Origin: a bacterium
GTDB lineage: Bacteria; Spirochaetota; UBA4802; UBA5550
NCBI GenBank assembly: GCA_024224995.1
Contig: JAAENB010001192.1
Location: 1 to 42,349, forward strand
Reading direction: 5' to 3'
DNA: 42,349 nt
The notes beneath the pieces are model-generated. The model was not told the origin of the DNA. It did no database searches and saw nothing but the letters and a program-made list of their open reading frames with translations. Position numbers and translations under genes: made by a program. Shown here one piece after another: positions 1 to 9,427 of this stretch (the stretch's first letter is position 1; each line of letters opens with the position of its first letter).

Positions 1-17
1 AGGGATTAAAAACAAAT

Positions 18-45
18 AAGCGGCACAAAGTGCCGCTTATTTTTA
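18..45 (-). terminator. Bidirectional rho-independent terminator after groEL
   Basis: Perfect 9-bp stem AAGCGGCAC / GTGCCGCTT with an AAA loop, followed by a T-run on the plus strand and a shorter T-rich stretch on the minus strand. It lies about 90 bases past the groEL stop, so it most likely ends the groES-groEL transcript. It could also end a plus-strand gene entering from outside the window. Confidence 0.8.
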
Positions 46-130
46 TATATAAAATAGTCTTTTCTTGTTTAGATCTTTTTTGGTAGAGAGGGAAAAATGC
101 CTCTCATTGGATCAGAATAGAATTTTTAGA

Positions 131-1801
<1,671 letters not shown>

Positions 1802-1890
1802 TTAATTTAATTTCCTCTAAACCCCTTTTTTTTGGGATTCGTACTCGAATTATAAAAGTCAGTACTTTTCAATTCCTTTGATGCTATGGC

Positions 1891-2178
1891 TTAATCAATA
1901 ATAGCCAGAACATTCATCTCCTGCAAAATCAGGTATTCAACATCTTCATACTTGATCTCTGTTCCTGAATACTTGCTGTACAGTACCACATCACCAGCTT
2001 TTACAGTCAAAGGAACAATTTTGTCTCCATCTCTGTATCCTTCACCAACTGCCACAACCTTGCCTTTCTGAGGCTTTTCCTTTGCCGAATCAGGTACATA
2101 TAGAGAACCAACTTTTGCTGCTGATTCCTCTTCCTCAACCTGGACCAGAAGTCTATCTCCTATAGGTTTAATTGCCAC
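1891..2178 (-). CDS. groS: Co-chaperonin GroES (Hsp10)
   Basis: Heptameric lid of the GroEL chamber. The 95-residue protein has the family opening (A-IKPIGDRLLVQ), the mobile-loop region near residues 16-35, the conserved GKVVAVGEG block, and VKAGDVVLYSKYSGTE before the C-terminal ILQEMNVLAI. The start codon is GTG, set by a strong AGGAGG six bases upstream. It is first in the groES-groEL operon, behind a promoter overlapped by a CIRCE inverted repeat. Typical length and sequence. Confidence 0.97.
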   Translation of the reverse strand: MAIKPIGDRLLVQVEEEESAAKVGSLYVPDSAKEKPQKGKVVAVGEGYRDGDKIVPLTVKAGDVVLYSKYSGTEIKYEDVEYLILQEMNVLAIID

Positions 2179-2243
2179 TTGAATCCTCCTATTAATTCTT
2201 ATTGTATTTTATAATTTGAATTTTTTTTCATTTACTTTCACTG

Positions 2244-2269
2244 TTAGCACTCATTAAGTTGAGTGCTAA
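2244..2269. promoter_or_regulatory. CIRCE operator (HrcA-binding inverted repeat) of groES-groEL
   Basis: Arms TTAGCACTC and GAGTGCTAA match the CIRCE consensus exactly, and one further base pair each side extends the stem. The spacer is ATTAAGTT, eight bases instead of the usual nine. It sits between the predicted -10 box and the groES start. By established knowledge, HrcA represses chaperonin transcription here until heat or protein damage titrates GroEL. hrcA itself is not in this window. Confidence 0.93.
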
Positions 2270-2285
2270 CAACTTCATAATTTTA

Positions 2286-2314
2286 TTAGTACAAAAAATT
2301 TTGCCATTTGGCAA
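2286..2314 (-). promoter_or_regulatory. Sigma70-like promoter of groES-groEL
   Basis: Minus strand: -35 TTGCCA (2309-2314), 17-bp spacer, -10 TACTAA (2286-2291). Transcription would begin at the edge of the CIRCE element, the usual geometry for HrcA repression. Confidence 0.65.
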
Positions 2315-2449
2315 GTCTGATTATACCCGATTAAAACCGGATTTGGATGATTATTTTTAGATACAGTTTATTATCAAGTTTTTTTATAGAATTTGAAAAA
2401 ATTAATCATTTTATGACGTTTTTCAGCGATAATTTGCAATTATTAGAGT

Positions 2450-2926
2450 CTATTCCTGCAATTGGTAATCGGATTTTCCTCCTCTTTTCTCCAGAAGCTT
2501 CATATCTTCAATCACCATATTCTTGTCTACCGCTTTACACATATCATAAACTGTTAATGCTGCCACGGAAACCGCTGTCAATGCTTCCATTTCGGCCCCT
2601 GTTTTCCCTTCAAGCCGTATTTCCGACCCTATATTGATTCCTCCACGCTCCCTGTTAACTGCAAGAGATACATCAACATAGGACAATAAAAGAGGATGGC
2701 ACATGGGAATGAGATCGGAATTCTTTTTCGCTGCCATAATTCCAGCGACTTTTGCCACCTCAAACAGGTTCCCCTTTGGCAGCAGCCGCTTTTCGATTAA
2801 ATCGAGTGTCTCCTGTGCCATTGCTACAAAACCCGCGGCTTTTGCTGTTCTGGTTGTTATCTTCTTATCTGAGATATCAACCATTACCGAAGTTCCATCT
2901 TCCGAATAATGAGAAAACTCAGCCAT
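2450..2926 (-). CDS. moaC: Cyclic pyranopterin monophosphate synthase MoaC
   Basis: Converts the MoaA product (3',8-cyclo-7,8-dihydro-GTP) into cyclic pyranopterin monophosphate, the second step of molybdenum-cofactor synthesis in the cytosol. The 158-residue length is typical. Visible family signatures are DLIPMCHPL near residue 73, the EGKTGAEMEALTAVSVAAL block, and YDMCKAVDKNMVI near residues 127-139 with its catalytic-region lysines. The stop of pssA lies two bases upstream, so the two are almost certainly co-transcribed and may be translationally coupled. No other molybdopterin gene is in the window, so this is an isolated moa gene beside phospholipid synthesis. Confidence 0.96.
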   Translation of the reverse strand: MAEFSHYSEDGTSVMVDISDKKITTRTAKAAGFVAMAQETLDLIEKRLLPKGNLFEVAKVAGIMAAKKNSDLIPMCHPLLLSYVDVSLAVNRERGGINIGSEIRLEGKTGAEMEALTAVSVAALTVYDMCKAVDKNMVIEDMKLLEKRGGKSDYQLQE

Positions 2927-2928
2927 TA

Positions 2929-3690
2929 TTACGCCTTTTCCGGAGATCCCTTAATTTTTTTTATTACATAATTAACCATTCCTACAAGGATATAGATCAA
3001 TGTTACCCCAAATGGTGCCCACATTCTGAAAAATACAAGCAATGCTATAACTACAAGTGCAGTAATCACCGCGACAATCTTTCCCTTGCCGTAAAGATCG
3101 GAAAAAAGCTTGGTATAATCTATTGTTGATACCATTAACAAGCCCGCTACCAGGTAGAACGGAATAAATACTTTCAGGGGTATTAATTCTGAGGGTATTG
3201 TTGCCGGTATTATCTCAAAAAAAGGTAAACTGGAAAGCGGAAAAGATGCGACAGATGCCACGAGAATACCCGCTGCCGGTGACGGCAGCCCGGTAAATCC
3301 ACCCTGCCCTTCTTCTATATTAAACCGCGCCAGCCGCAGTACCGCGAATACGGGAAATGTAACTGCCAGCAGCATACCCCAATTCAATCCCAATCCCAGA
3401 CCTAATTCGGGCATTCCCTTAAAAAATGCCTGGTATGATATAAAAGCCGGGGCTATTCCATACGATACCGCGTCCGCGAAGGAATCCAGCTCCGCTCCTA
3501 TTTCACTGGTTACTCCCAGGCCCCGGGCCGCTGCTCCGTCAAGACCATCACAAAATGAGGCCACAAAGACCAGTATTCCGGCAATTGCTATGTCTTTGGG
3601 GTCCCCTGTACTGGCGAACAGTATAGCGAAGAAACCTATTACCAGGTTCCCCATTGTTATAACATTTGGAATTAATGCACGTTTTACCAT
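2929..3690 (-). CDS. pssA: CDP-diacylglycerol--serine O-phosphatidyltransferase
   Basis: Membrane enzyme that makes phosphatidylserine from CDP-diacylglycerol and serine, the precursor of phosphatidylethanolamine. The CDP-alcohol phosphotransferase signature DG(x2)AR(x8)G(x3)D(x3)D is visible around residues 49-71 (CDGLDGAAARGLG, then GAELDSFADAVSYG). Several hydrophobic segments follow, as expected for this 253-residue polytopic family. The combination of an N-terminal signature with SYGIAPAF favours PssA over PgsA. It is the promoter-proximal member of pssA-moaC. Confidence 0.92.
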   Translation of the reverse strand: MVKRALIPNVITMGNLVIGFFAILFASTGDPKDIAIAGILVFVASFCDGLDGAAARGLGVTSEIGAELDSFADAVSYGIAPAFISYQAFFKGMPELGLGLGLNWGMLLAVTFPVFAVLRLARFNIEEGQGGFTGLPSPAAGILVASVASFPLSSLPFFEIIPATIPSELIPLKVFIPFYLVAGLLMVSTIDYTKLFSDLYGKGKIVAVITALVVIALLVFFRMWAPFGVTLIYILVGMVNYVIKKIKGSPEKA

Positions 3691-3748
3691 ATTATTACCT
3701 GTTTGAATATATATTTAATACAAAAAAGAAAAATCAATTTTCTTACAC

Positions 3749-3775
3749 AAAATATATGTAAATTGGTCCTGTCAA
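3749..3775 (-). promoter_or_regulatory. Candidate sigma70 promoter of pssA-moaC
   Basis: Minus strand TTGACA (3770-3775) is a perfect -35. The best -10 is TATTTT (3749-3754) at a short 15-bp spacing, so the exact -10 is uncertain. Confidence 0.4.
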
Positions 3776-3812
3776 TTAAAAAAAAGTACCGGACGGATCT
3801 GATCCTTCAATA

Positions 3813-4400
3813 TCAATCACACTTCTCTTTCATCCCGCTTACGATTACCTGGCCCGCGTCTACTTTCTTTTGAAGGTTTTCTTTCAACGCTGCATGTTTT
3901 CCTTCAATTAACTCGGAAAACCCAACAAGTTTTATTGCGTGCTTAAGATTCCCCAGTTTTTTTCTTCTGTCGACATAATCATCACAATTATCACTCAATT
4001 CTACTGTGTTTTCTTTTAAATACCGCTCTGCTATTTCCGTATACTCCGCGATGAGTTCATTTTTTATTTCCATATACAGATCTTTGTATAATATTTTCTC
4101 CGTATCTATTTCTCCTAAGGTTTCAGCTCCAAACTGAATGACTACCTGTAGTGCTCTTTTGGCCTCATCATGCTTTTTCTCATTTATGAATTTCTCAAAA
4201 TTGCCTACAGGATCCATCTCTGCCTTGTCTATTGTCGCTCCCACTACATAGGAAAGCACAAAAGAGGTTATTACCAATCCAAAAGCAAACCAGATACTTA
4301 TTTTCTTCTTTAGCTTGAAATAGATCACTATTCCCGGCACTATTCCTATAAAAAATGCCATTACTACATATTTTATTACTACAAATTTATCCATTTTCAA
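3813..4400 (-). CDS. Membrane-anchored protein of unknown function
   Basis: 195 residues, not recognised. Two hydrophobic segments near residues 8-28 and 35-57 form an N-terminal hairpin separated by a short Lys-rich loop (KLKKK). They are followed by a charged, probably helical soluble domain of about 135 residues. That domain contains many Lys/Glu heptad-like stretches and two cysteines (NCDDY and the C-terminal EKCD). The topology suggests the soluble part faces one compartment and packs as helices. It stands alone between pssA and a repeat-bearing gap after ddl. No enzymatic motif is visible. Confidence 0.75.
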   Translation of the reverse strand: MKMDKFVVIKYVVMAFFIGIVPGIVIYFKLKKKISIWFAFGLVITSFVLSYVVGATIDKAEMDPVGNFEKFINEKKHDEAKRALQVVIQFGAETLGEIDTEKILYKDLYMEIKNELIAEYTEIAERYLKENTVELSDNCDDYVDRRKKLGNLKHAIKLVGFSELIEGKHAALKENLQKKVDAGQVIVSGMKEKCD

Positions 4401-4420
4401 TTACTCCGTAAAAAATTAGT

Positions 4421-4504
4421 TCAAAGCTTAAAGTTTTTTTGCCGCCGGGGCGGCTCTTTACCGATCACCGATCACCCGGCCCAAAGGGCCTCCGATTACC
4501 TTAC
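4421..4504. repeat. Composite dispersed repeat, copy A
   Basis: A TCAAAGCTTAAAGTTT tract, a GC-rich GCCGCCGGGGCGGC hairpin, then CCGATCACCGATCACC, the palindromic core GGCCCAAAGGGCC and CCGATTACC. It ends at the ddl stop codon. The same modules recur near 8.0, 20.2 and 33.7 kb. Confidence 0.8.
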
Positions 4505-4505
4505 C

Positions 4506-5606
4506 CTACAGCTCTGTTTTAATGCGCATCCTGTCACTATGCAGTTCCAGGGCTAATTCTATGAGCCGGTCAAGGAGCTCGCTGTAGCCTACTCCCGAAT
4601 AGTCCCAGAGTTTGGGATACATGCTGATACTGGTAAACCCGGGAATGGTATTGATCTCATTTAAATAAAATGTATCGCTTTCTTTTTCCAGGAAAAAATC
4701 TACCCTGGCCATTCCCGTACAATTCAAGGTTTTATAGGCATTTACTGCCAATTCACTGATCCTCTCTGCCAGGTTTTCGTCAATTTCTGCCGGTATTGAC
4801 AGCCTGGCGCCTTCGGGATCGATATATTTCGCCTCATATGAATAAAATTCATGTGTGGGCATTATTTCTCCCGGAATCGATGATTTCGGCTCTTCATTGC
4901 CAAGGACCGCGCATTCTATTTCCCGGGCATTTACTGCTTTTTCCACCAATATGATATTATCATATCTAAAGGCAAATTCGATGCTTTCTGCCATATCTTC
5001 ATTGTTATGTATCTTTTTTACCCCTACTGATGATCCGGCATTTGCCGGCTTCGCAAACATGGGAAATCCCAGCTGGTTTACCAGTTCTTTTGTTATTTCT
5101 TCCCTGTTCCTGTCCCAGGCTCTTTTTGTTACTGTTTTCCAGTCCACTACCGGGATATTTCCATCCCTGAGCAGCCTTTTTGCCACATCTTTATTCATTC
5201 CGATTGCCGATCCTGCTGTATCCGCTCCCACAAACGGTACCATTGCCAGCTCCAGGAGCCCCTGCAAAGTTCCGTCTTCACAATAGGTTCCGTGTATAAC
5301 CGGAAAAACTATATCGATTGCCGCGCTCTTTCCCGATTCTATATCTGTTATTACCAGCTTATTTTCCTGTTCGAAATGATTTATCCGCCATTCTCCCTTC
5401 TTTTCAAAATGCATTTTCCTGCCGAAATCCTTATCATCCACAATTACGGGCTCATCCTGCAGGTACCATTTCCCGTCCCTGTCTATTCCTATGGCTGCTA
5501 CCGTATATTTATTCCTGTCAAGCGCCGAAACCACTGATGCTGCCGAACAGAGTGACACATCATGTTCTCCTGACCGTCCTCCGAAAAGTACTCCTACTGT
5601 TTTCAT
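4506..5606 (-). CDS. ddl: D-alanine--D-alanine ligase
   Basis: Cytosolic ATP-grasp ligase that joins two D-alanines for the peptidoglycan pentapeptide. The 366 residues include the opening VGVLFGGRSGEHDVSL, the HGTYCEDGTLQGLLE block (about 110-124), FAKPANAGSSVGV (about 188-200) and the metal-binding C-terminal NEINTIPGFT (about 317-326). The omega-loop segment FYSYEAKY has the tyrosine-containing D-Ala type rather than a VanA-type lactate loop, so ordinary D-Ala-D-Ala specificity is expected. Its ATG lies three bases after the lysC stop, so it is the second gene of a lysC-ddl operon supplying wall precursors. Confidence 0.96.
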   Translation of the reverse strand: MKTVGVLFGGRSGEHDVSLCSAASVVSALDRNKYTVAAIGIDRDGKWYLQDEPVIVDDKDFGRKMHFEKKGEWRINHFEQENKLVITDIESGKSAAIDIVFPVIHGTYCEDGTLQGLLELAMVPFVGADTAGSAIGMNKDVAKRLLRDGNIPVVDWKTVTKRAWDRNREEITKELVNQLGFPMFAKPANAGSSVGVKKIHNNEDMAESIEFAFRYDNIILVEKAVNAREIECAVLGNEEPKSSIPGEIMPTHEFYSYEAKYIDPEGARLSIPAEIDENLAERISELAVNAYKTLNCTGMARVDFFLEKESDTFYLNEINTIPGFTSISMYPKLWDYSGVGYSELLDRLIELALELHSDRMRIKTEL

Positions 5607-5609
5607 ATC

Positions 5610-6836
5610 TTACTGCTCCGTTTCCAAAAATGCTTTATGTATTGCCTTGGCTGCCAATTCCGCGTACATACTGTCTATTACGCACGATATGCCTATTTCC
5701 GATGTTGCTATCATCTCTATATTTACTCCGTGTTCCGACAATACCCGGAACATCTTTCCTGCCACTCCGTACGACGAGAGCATCCCCACTCCCACTGCCG
5801 ACACTATGGCTATATCTTCCTTCCATTCAAGGTCAGATGCCTTTAACTCATCTTTAAGCCCCTCACAGAGCTCCAGGGCTCTTGTGAGGTCACTTTTTAG
5901 GACCGTAAAGGCGATGGATGCCTTTTCTCCTCTTCCTGTTGACTGCACTATCATATTTACGTAAATTTTACTCTCTCCCAGGAGATCAAAAACCCTTGCC
6001 GCAGTTCCGGGGTTATTGGGCACATCCCTGAGTGTTATCTTTGCTTCATCCATCTTTGATGTTACGCCGCTTATTACAAATTTTTCCACCATCTCCTCCC
6101 GGGGCATCACTATAGTCCCTTCGTCTTCCTTAAAACTCGACCGTACATGGAGCTTTATATTATATTTCTTCGCGAATTCCACTGACCGCGAATGAAGCAC
6201 TCCTGCTCCCAGCCGTGACAGTTCCAGCATCTCTTCGTAGCTTATCTCATTTAATTTTTTCGCGTGCCTAACCAGGCGCGGGTCTGCTGTGTATACCCCG
6301 TCCACATCCGTATATATCTCACAATCCCGTGTACCCAGTACCGCTGCCAGCGCCACTGCTGATGTGTCCGATCCGCCTCTTCCCAGGGTGGTTATGTTAT
6401 TGTCACTGTCTATTCCCTGGAATCCGGCTACTATTACCACATGGTTCTTTTTAAGGGATTCAAGAATTTTCTCTGTTGATATGCTTTCTATCCGGGCATT
6501 GGAATGATTGCTGTCGGTTAGTACTTTTACCTGGGAGCCCGTATATGATATGGCGTCTTCCCCGATTTCATGGAGCGCCATTGCCAGGAGCGATATTGTT
6601 ACCTGCTCTCCTGTTGAAAGCAGCATATCCATCTCTCTTTTACTGGGCTCCGCTGTTATTTCTCCTGCCATTTCCACCAGGGCATCGGTTGTTTTTCCCA
6701 TTGCCGATACTACGACTACTACGGAATAGCCCCTGTCCACGTTTCCTTTTATCCGGCGGGCCACTGCTTTTATTTTATCCGTTGTTCCTACGGAGGTTCC
6801 GCCGTATTTTTGTACTTTTATTTTTAGATCGGGCAT
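5610..6836 (-). CDS. lysC: Aspartate kinase with two C-terminal ACT domains
   Basis: Phosphorylates L-aspartate, the first step towards diaminopimelate/lysine, threonine and methionine. The kinase domain opens with KVQKYGGTSVGT (residues 7-18), has VVVVSAMGKTTD and the GRGGSDTSAVALA substrate loop (about 153-165). Two ACT regulatory domains follow from about residue 255 (ITLRDVPNNPGTAARVFD and VSAVGVGMLSSYGVAGKMF). These make it the monofunctional, feedback-sensitive alpha-subunit-like form; 408 residues is the usual length. A GCAGGAG site precedes the ATG. It is the first gene of lysC-ddl, pairing diaminopimelate supply with D-Ala-D-Ala ligation. Confidence 0.95.
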   Translation of the reverse strand: MPDLKIKVQKYGGTSVGTTDKIKAVARRIKGNVDRGYSVVVVVSAMGKTTDALVEMAGEITAEPSKREMDMLLSTGEQVTISLLAMALHEIGEDAISYTGSQVKVLTDSNHSNARIESISTEKILESLKKNHVVIVAGFQGIDSDNNITTLGRGGSDTSAVALAAVLGTRDCEIYTDVDGVYTADPRLVRHAKKLNEISYEEMLELSRLGAGVLHSRSVEFAKKYNIKLHVRSSFKEDEGTIVMPREEMVEKFVISGVTSKMDEAKITLRDVPNNPGTAARVFDLLGESKIYVNMIVQSTGRGEKASIAFTVLKSDLTRALELCEGLKDELKASDLEWKEDIAIVSAVGVGMLSSYGVAGKMFRVLSEHGVNIEMIATSEIGISCVIDSMYAELAAKAIHKAFLETEQ

Positions 6837-6943
6837 TTGACTCCTGCTCCTTTGTTTCCTGAGAATCTTTTATTAAGGATGAAAAAGGCGTCAATAAAAA
6901 TAAGTTGTTTTGGGGGGATATTGGGAATAAATGCAGCAATTTC

Positions 6944-7390
6944 TTATGAATTCTTTAAATTTTTAGCGTCAAGAGTATCTTTATCACGCCCTGTAGATTC
7001 TTTATTGATAATTAATTTTTCTTTTGAGATAACAGGGACTTTAAGCCCTTCAATATCGACTATCATTTTATCTGCTGCTGCCGAATCAAATGATACACCG
7101 GTTATTTCACTAATTACATCTATTCTTCTGGGAGCTACCCCCATTTGAAATACTATTCCGGGGGTGCTAAAGTCACTCTCTGAAACTTGATCCATTGGTG
7201 CTCCAAACCTGGCAAGAGCTTTATATACCTTATGGGCATTATCTTTATCGGGACGGACAAAAATGTCGATATCACCAGTTGCACGAGGATATCCATGAGC
7301 TGCTAAAGCATAAGCCCCAACGAGAAGAAAATCAACTTTTTCCTCTAATAATATGGATAACATCTCTTTGTAATCCTGATTCAACATCAT
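6944..7390 (-). CDS. Nucleotidyltransferase-fold (MNT-like) protein, probable toxin-antitoxin partner
   Basis: 148 residues. The nucleotidyltransferase core is visible as FLLVGAYALAAHGYPRATGD followed by IDIFV (about 21-45), with the G..AL..HG..R.T.DIDI pattern of AbiEii/DUF6036-like proteins. A later VISKEKLIINKESTGRDKD segment fits the LI..K..A.R.KD tail of that family. Its start overlaps the 3' end of the upstream 65-codon gene by 59 bases in another frame, so the two are translationally linked. Pairs of this type (a short basic protein plus a nucleotidyltransferase) are common in accessory DNA and are suspected toxin-antitoxin modules. The substrate is unknown, and whether this is the toxin cannot be read from sequence. 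Confidence 0.75.
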   Translation of the reverse strand: MMLNQDYKEMLSILLEEKVDFLLVGAYALAAHGYPRATGDIDIFVRPDKDNAHKVYKALARFGAPMDQVSESDFSTPGIVFQMGVAPRRIDVISEITGVSFDSAAADKMIVDIEGLKVPVISKEKLIINKESTGRDKDTLDAKNLKNS

Positions 7391-7529
7391 ATCCTCCTGC
7401 TATTGAAAAAATTTCTTTTGTTAATTCCCAGACAAATGATAAACGTTCGCGAGGTGACAAAGACACATACTGGTCATCCTGCTCCTGCTTTCCACGAATT
7501 ACTGTAACCACTTTTCTATTTAGTTTCAT
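7332..7529 (-). CDS. Small partner protein of the MNT-like gene
   Basis: 65 residues with MKLNRKVVTVIRGKQEQDD, then SLSPRERLSFVWELTKEIF and QRDVIHIIRGKS. The SP-ERL--VW-LT-E pattern and the QR-V--I-R ending resemble short proteins usually encoded just before AbiEii/DUF6036-type nucleotidyltransferases. It overlaps the downstream nucleotidyltransferase by 59 bases. By position it is the candidate antitoxin or partner, but no DNA-binding motif is obvious. A GGGAT sequence lies upstream of the ATG. Confidence 0.6.
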   Translation of the reverse strand: MKLNRKVVTVIRGKQEQDDQYVSLSPRERLSFVWELTKEIFSIAGGYDVESGLQRDVIHIIRGKS

Positions 7530-7703
7530 ATAAATCCCGCTTTTTGCACTAATTATGCTTATATTTTGCTATTATATGAACAAAATATTAGTAATTTTAT
7601 TCAGTTTAAACAAATTTGTCAAGAAATTCCAAAAATTAATTTATTGACACACTCTTTCCCCATTTATTATTGTGCATCCTAATTCTTATAGATTAGAGTA
7701 ATT

Positions 7704-8006
7704 ATGCTGAATGTTGATAAATACCATAACCAAATCGCTGCCATTTGCCGGGAAATGAGGATCAAAAAGCTGGATCTTTTTGGTTCTGCCACCAGTAATC
7801 GCTTCACTCCGGAGAGTGATATCGACATAATTGTCGAATTTGACCGTTTTAAAAGCGAAAAGCTCTTTAGCAGGTATTATTTTCTAAAAAGAGCTCTGGA
7901 AGCCCTTTTCGACAGAAAAGTCGATATTATTACCGACAATTCAATCAAAAATCCCGATATTTTAACCAGTATTGAAGAATCAAGAAGAAGCGTTTACGCT
8001 GCTTGA
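7704..8006 (+). CDS. Minimal nucleotidyltransferase (MntA-like), apparently without a HEPN partner
   Basis: 100 residues. The pol-beta fold signature is clear: KLDLFGSATSNRFTPESDID then IIVEF (about 22-46), matching GS(x)nSDID, with a third acidic position in KVDIITDN (about 73-80). In MntA/HepT systems this protein is the antitoxin that AMPylates the HEPN ribonuclease. Here neither the 174 bases upstream nor the repeat-filled gap downstream encodes a HEPN protein. It may be an orphan or act on a partner elsewhere. A TTGACA at 7644-7649 could be its -35 box. Confidence 0.85.
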   Translation: MLNVDKYHNQIAAICREMRIKKLDLFGSATSNRFTPESDIDIIVEFDRFKSEKLFSRYYFLKRALEALFDRKVDIITDNSIKNPDILTSIEESRRSVYAA

Positions 8007-8007
8007 G

Positions 8008-8104
8008 AAAGTTTAAAGTTTGAAGTTTTTGCCGTCGGGATGGTTTTAGAGACGCCTTTCCGATTACCGATTACCCGGCCCAAAGGGCCACCGATCACCT
8101 CCCC
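8008..8104. repeat. Composite dispersed repeat, copy B
   Basis: GAAAGTTTAAAGTTTGAAGT, then TTTTGCCGTCGGG, TTTTAGAGACGCC, CCGATTACCGATTACC, the palindromic core GGCCCAAAGGGCC and CCGATCACCT. It fills the gap between two convergent genes and stops at the stop codon of the AraC-family gene. It has the same module order as copy A. Confidence 0.85.
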
Positions 8105-9304
8105 TTACCCTCCCTTCCGAAACTGCGTTGGGGTCATTTGCGTATATTCCTTAAAAATCGCGTTAAACGTTGGTTTTGAATTAAATCCCACATCATAGGC
8201 AATACTGAGTATATTCTCATCCTCGTATGCCGGGTCTTTTAGTACCCGTTTTGCCTCTTCAACCCGGTAATTATTAATAAAACTGAAGAAATTCCTGTTT
8301 AGCCTGCTGTTTATTACCTGCGATACATGATGTGACGCGATATCCACCCTGTCCGATAACTCTTTTAACGTTAGTCCGGCCTCTTTATAGGCTTGAGTTT
8401 CTTCCATATAACTCAATATCTTTTGCATATATTCTTCTATCAAACCTTCATCCAGCTTTGTTTTTTTGTATTTCTCCTCATCCTCACTCTCTTCCCCGGG
8501 CTGCTCCGCAGTTTGCTGCTCACTAATTTTGTCGAGCTCTTCGGTCATCTGGTGTGTCCGGTTAAAGATCTCAGGCTGGTTTAGCGCGATATATCCCATT
8601 ATATAGAGAAATATGGTATATAAAGTCAAATAGACCAAATCCATTAAAAGAAATAATTCAAAATCAATAAAGTAACATATAAACGAAAACAGGTACACCA
8701 TCCAGGCCATTATTACAAATACGATTAATATTCGCAGCCACCTGAGATTCAGTTTGTCGATATTCGTAAAATACTTTTCCAGGTTTGTCCGGTATTGCCG
8801 GAACTGCCTCAATATTAAAAAGGCATAAATAATCAATTGGATAAACAGAACTATCTCTGAGACCACATAATCAATGGTTACATTTTGTTCCGTAAACTCT
8901 TTTATTAACTGTTGTTTTTCTCCCTCAGTCATCATAAAGAAAAAAGCTATTTGCACCCAATTAACCAGGGCCGGTACAAAATGCAGAAGATGCATGGGCC
9001 GCAAACTCCTGATATTTGAGGTCAGCAGACCGATGTACAGGTAAAAAAGCGGGCCGTATAGAAAATCGCTCATTCCTGTTAGCGCCATTACTGAGGGGTA
9101 AACCGTATCAATTTCTCGTAATAATAAATAGGATATAATCAGGCTGAAAGTAAAAGAAAAAATCAGCAGGGCCAGCATCCTGTTGGCAGGGGCATTCTTT
9201 TTCCGGGTCAAAAGCGTTATCACCAAAAATATTCCCTGGCCTCCTCCCAGGAGCGTTATTACCATGAAAAACTCTTCCAGTATGGTTTCTATATTAAATT
9301 CCAT
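8105..9304 (-). CDS. Membrane-bound AraC-family transcriptional regulator
   Basis: 399 residues. The first ~245 residues contain about seven hydrophobic segments (for example IFLVITLLT, LALLIFSFTFSLIISYLLL, WLRILIVFVIMAWMVYLFSF), so the N-terminus is a polytopic membrane sensor. After an acidic Gln/Glu linker (about 250-275) comes a C-terminal AraC/XylS double helix-turn-helix (about 295-397). It includes LKELSDRVDIASHHVSQVIN and DVGFNSKPTFNAIFK, with the ending MTPTQFRKGG. Such 7TM-AraC proteins are found in spirochaetes and Bacteroidota. It is divergent from the TolC operon across a 123-bp gap, so that operon is its likely target (inference). Confidence 0.9.
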   Translation of the reverse strand: MEFNIETILEEFFMVITLLGGGQGIFLVITLLTRKKNAPANRMLALLIFSFTFSLIISYLLLREIDTVYPSVMALTGMSDFLYGPLFYLYIGLLTSNIRSLRPMHLLHFVPALVNWVQIAFFFMMTEGEKQQLIKEFTEQNVTIDYVVSEIVLFIQLIIYAFLILRQFRQYRTNLEKYFTNIDKLNLRWLRILIVFVIMAWMVYLFSFICYFIDFELFLLMDLVYLTLYTIFLYIMGYIALNQPEIFNRTHQMTEELDKISEQQTAEQPGEESEDEEKYKKTKLDEGLIEEYMQKILSYMEETQAYKEAGLTLKELSDRVDIASHHVSQVINSRLNRNFFSFINNYRVEEAKRVLKDPAYEDENILSIAYDVGFNSKPTFNAIFKEYTQMTPTQFRKGG

Positions 9305-9332
9305 ATTTTATCCCCAAAATATTAAAAAAGCA

Positions 9333-9359
9333 TCTGATTTTATAAGGTCAGACGACTTT
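9333..9359 (+). promoter_or_regulatory. Shared 27-bp element upstream of the TolC operon (copy 1)
   Basis: TCTGAT-N5-AAGGTCAGACGACTTT in the AraC/TolC divergent gap, 69 bases before the tolC-like ATG. An identical pattern with the same 5-bp spacing occurs at 14128-14154. TCTGA/TCAGA form a short inverted pair. It is either an operator (the neighbouring AraC regulator is the obvious candidate) or part of an alternative-sigma promoter. Confidence 0.55.
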
Positions 9360-9427
9360 CTACTCGTAAATTTGTACTTTTCTTTCATGAAACAGGGAAA
9401 AAACCCACAAAATACGAGGTTCCATAT

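Noticed and set aside
5292..6862. Long plus-strand frames across ddl and lysC
   Set aside because: Shadow frames produced by codon bias of two certain minus-strand genes; no start signals.
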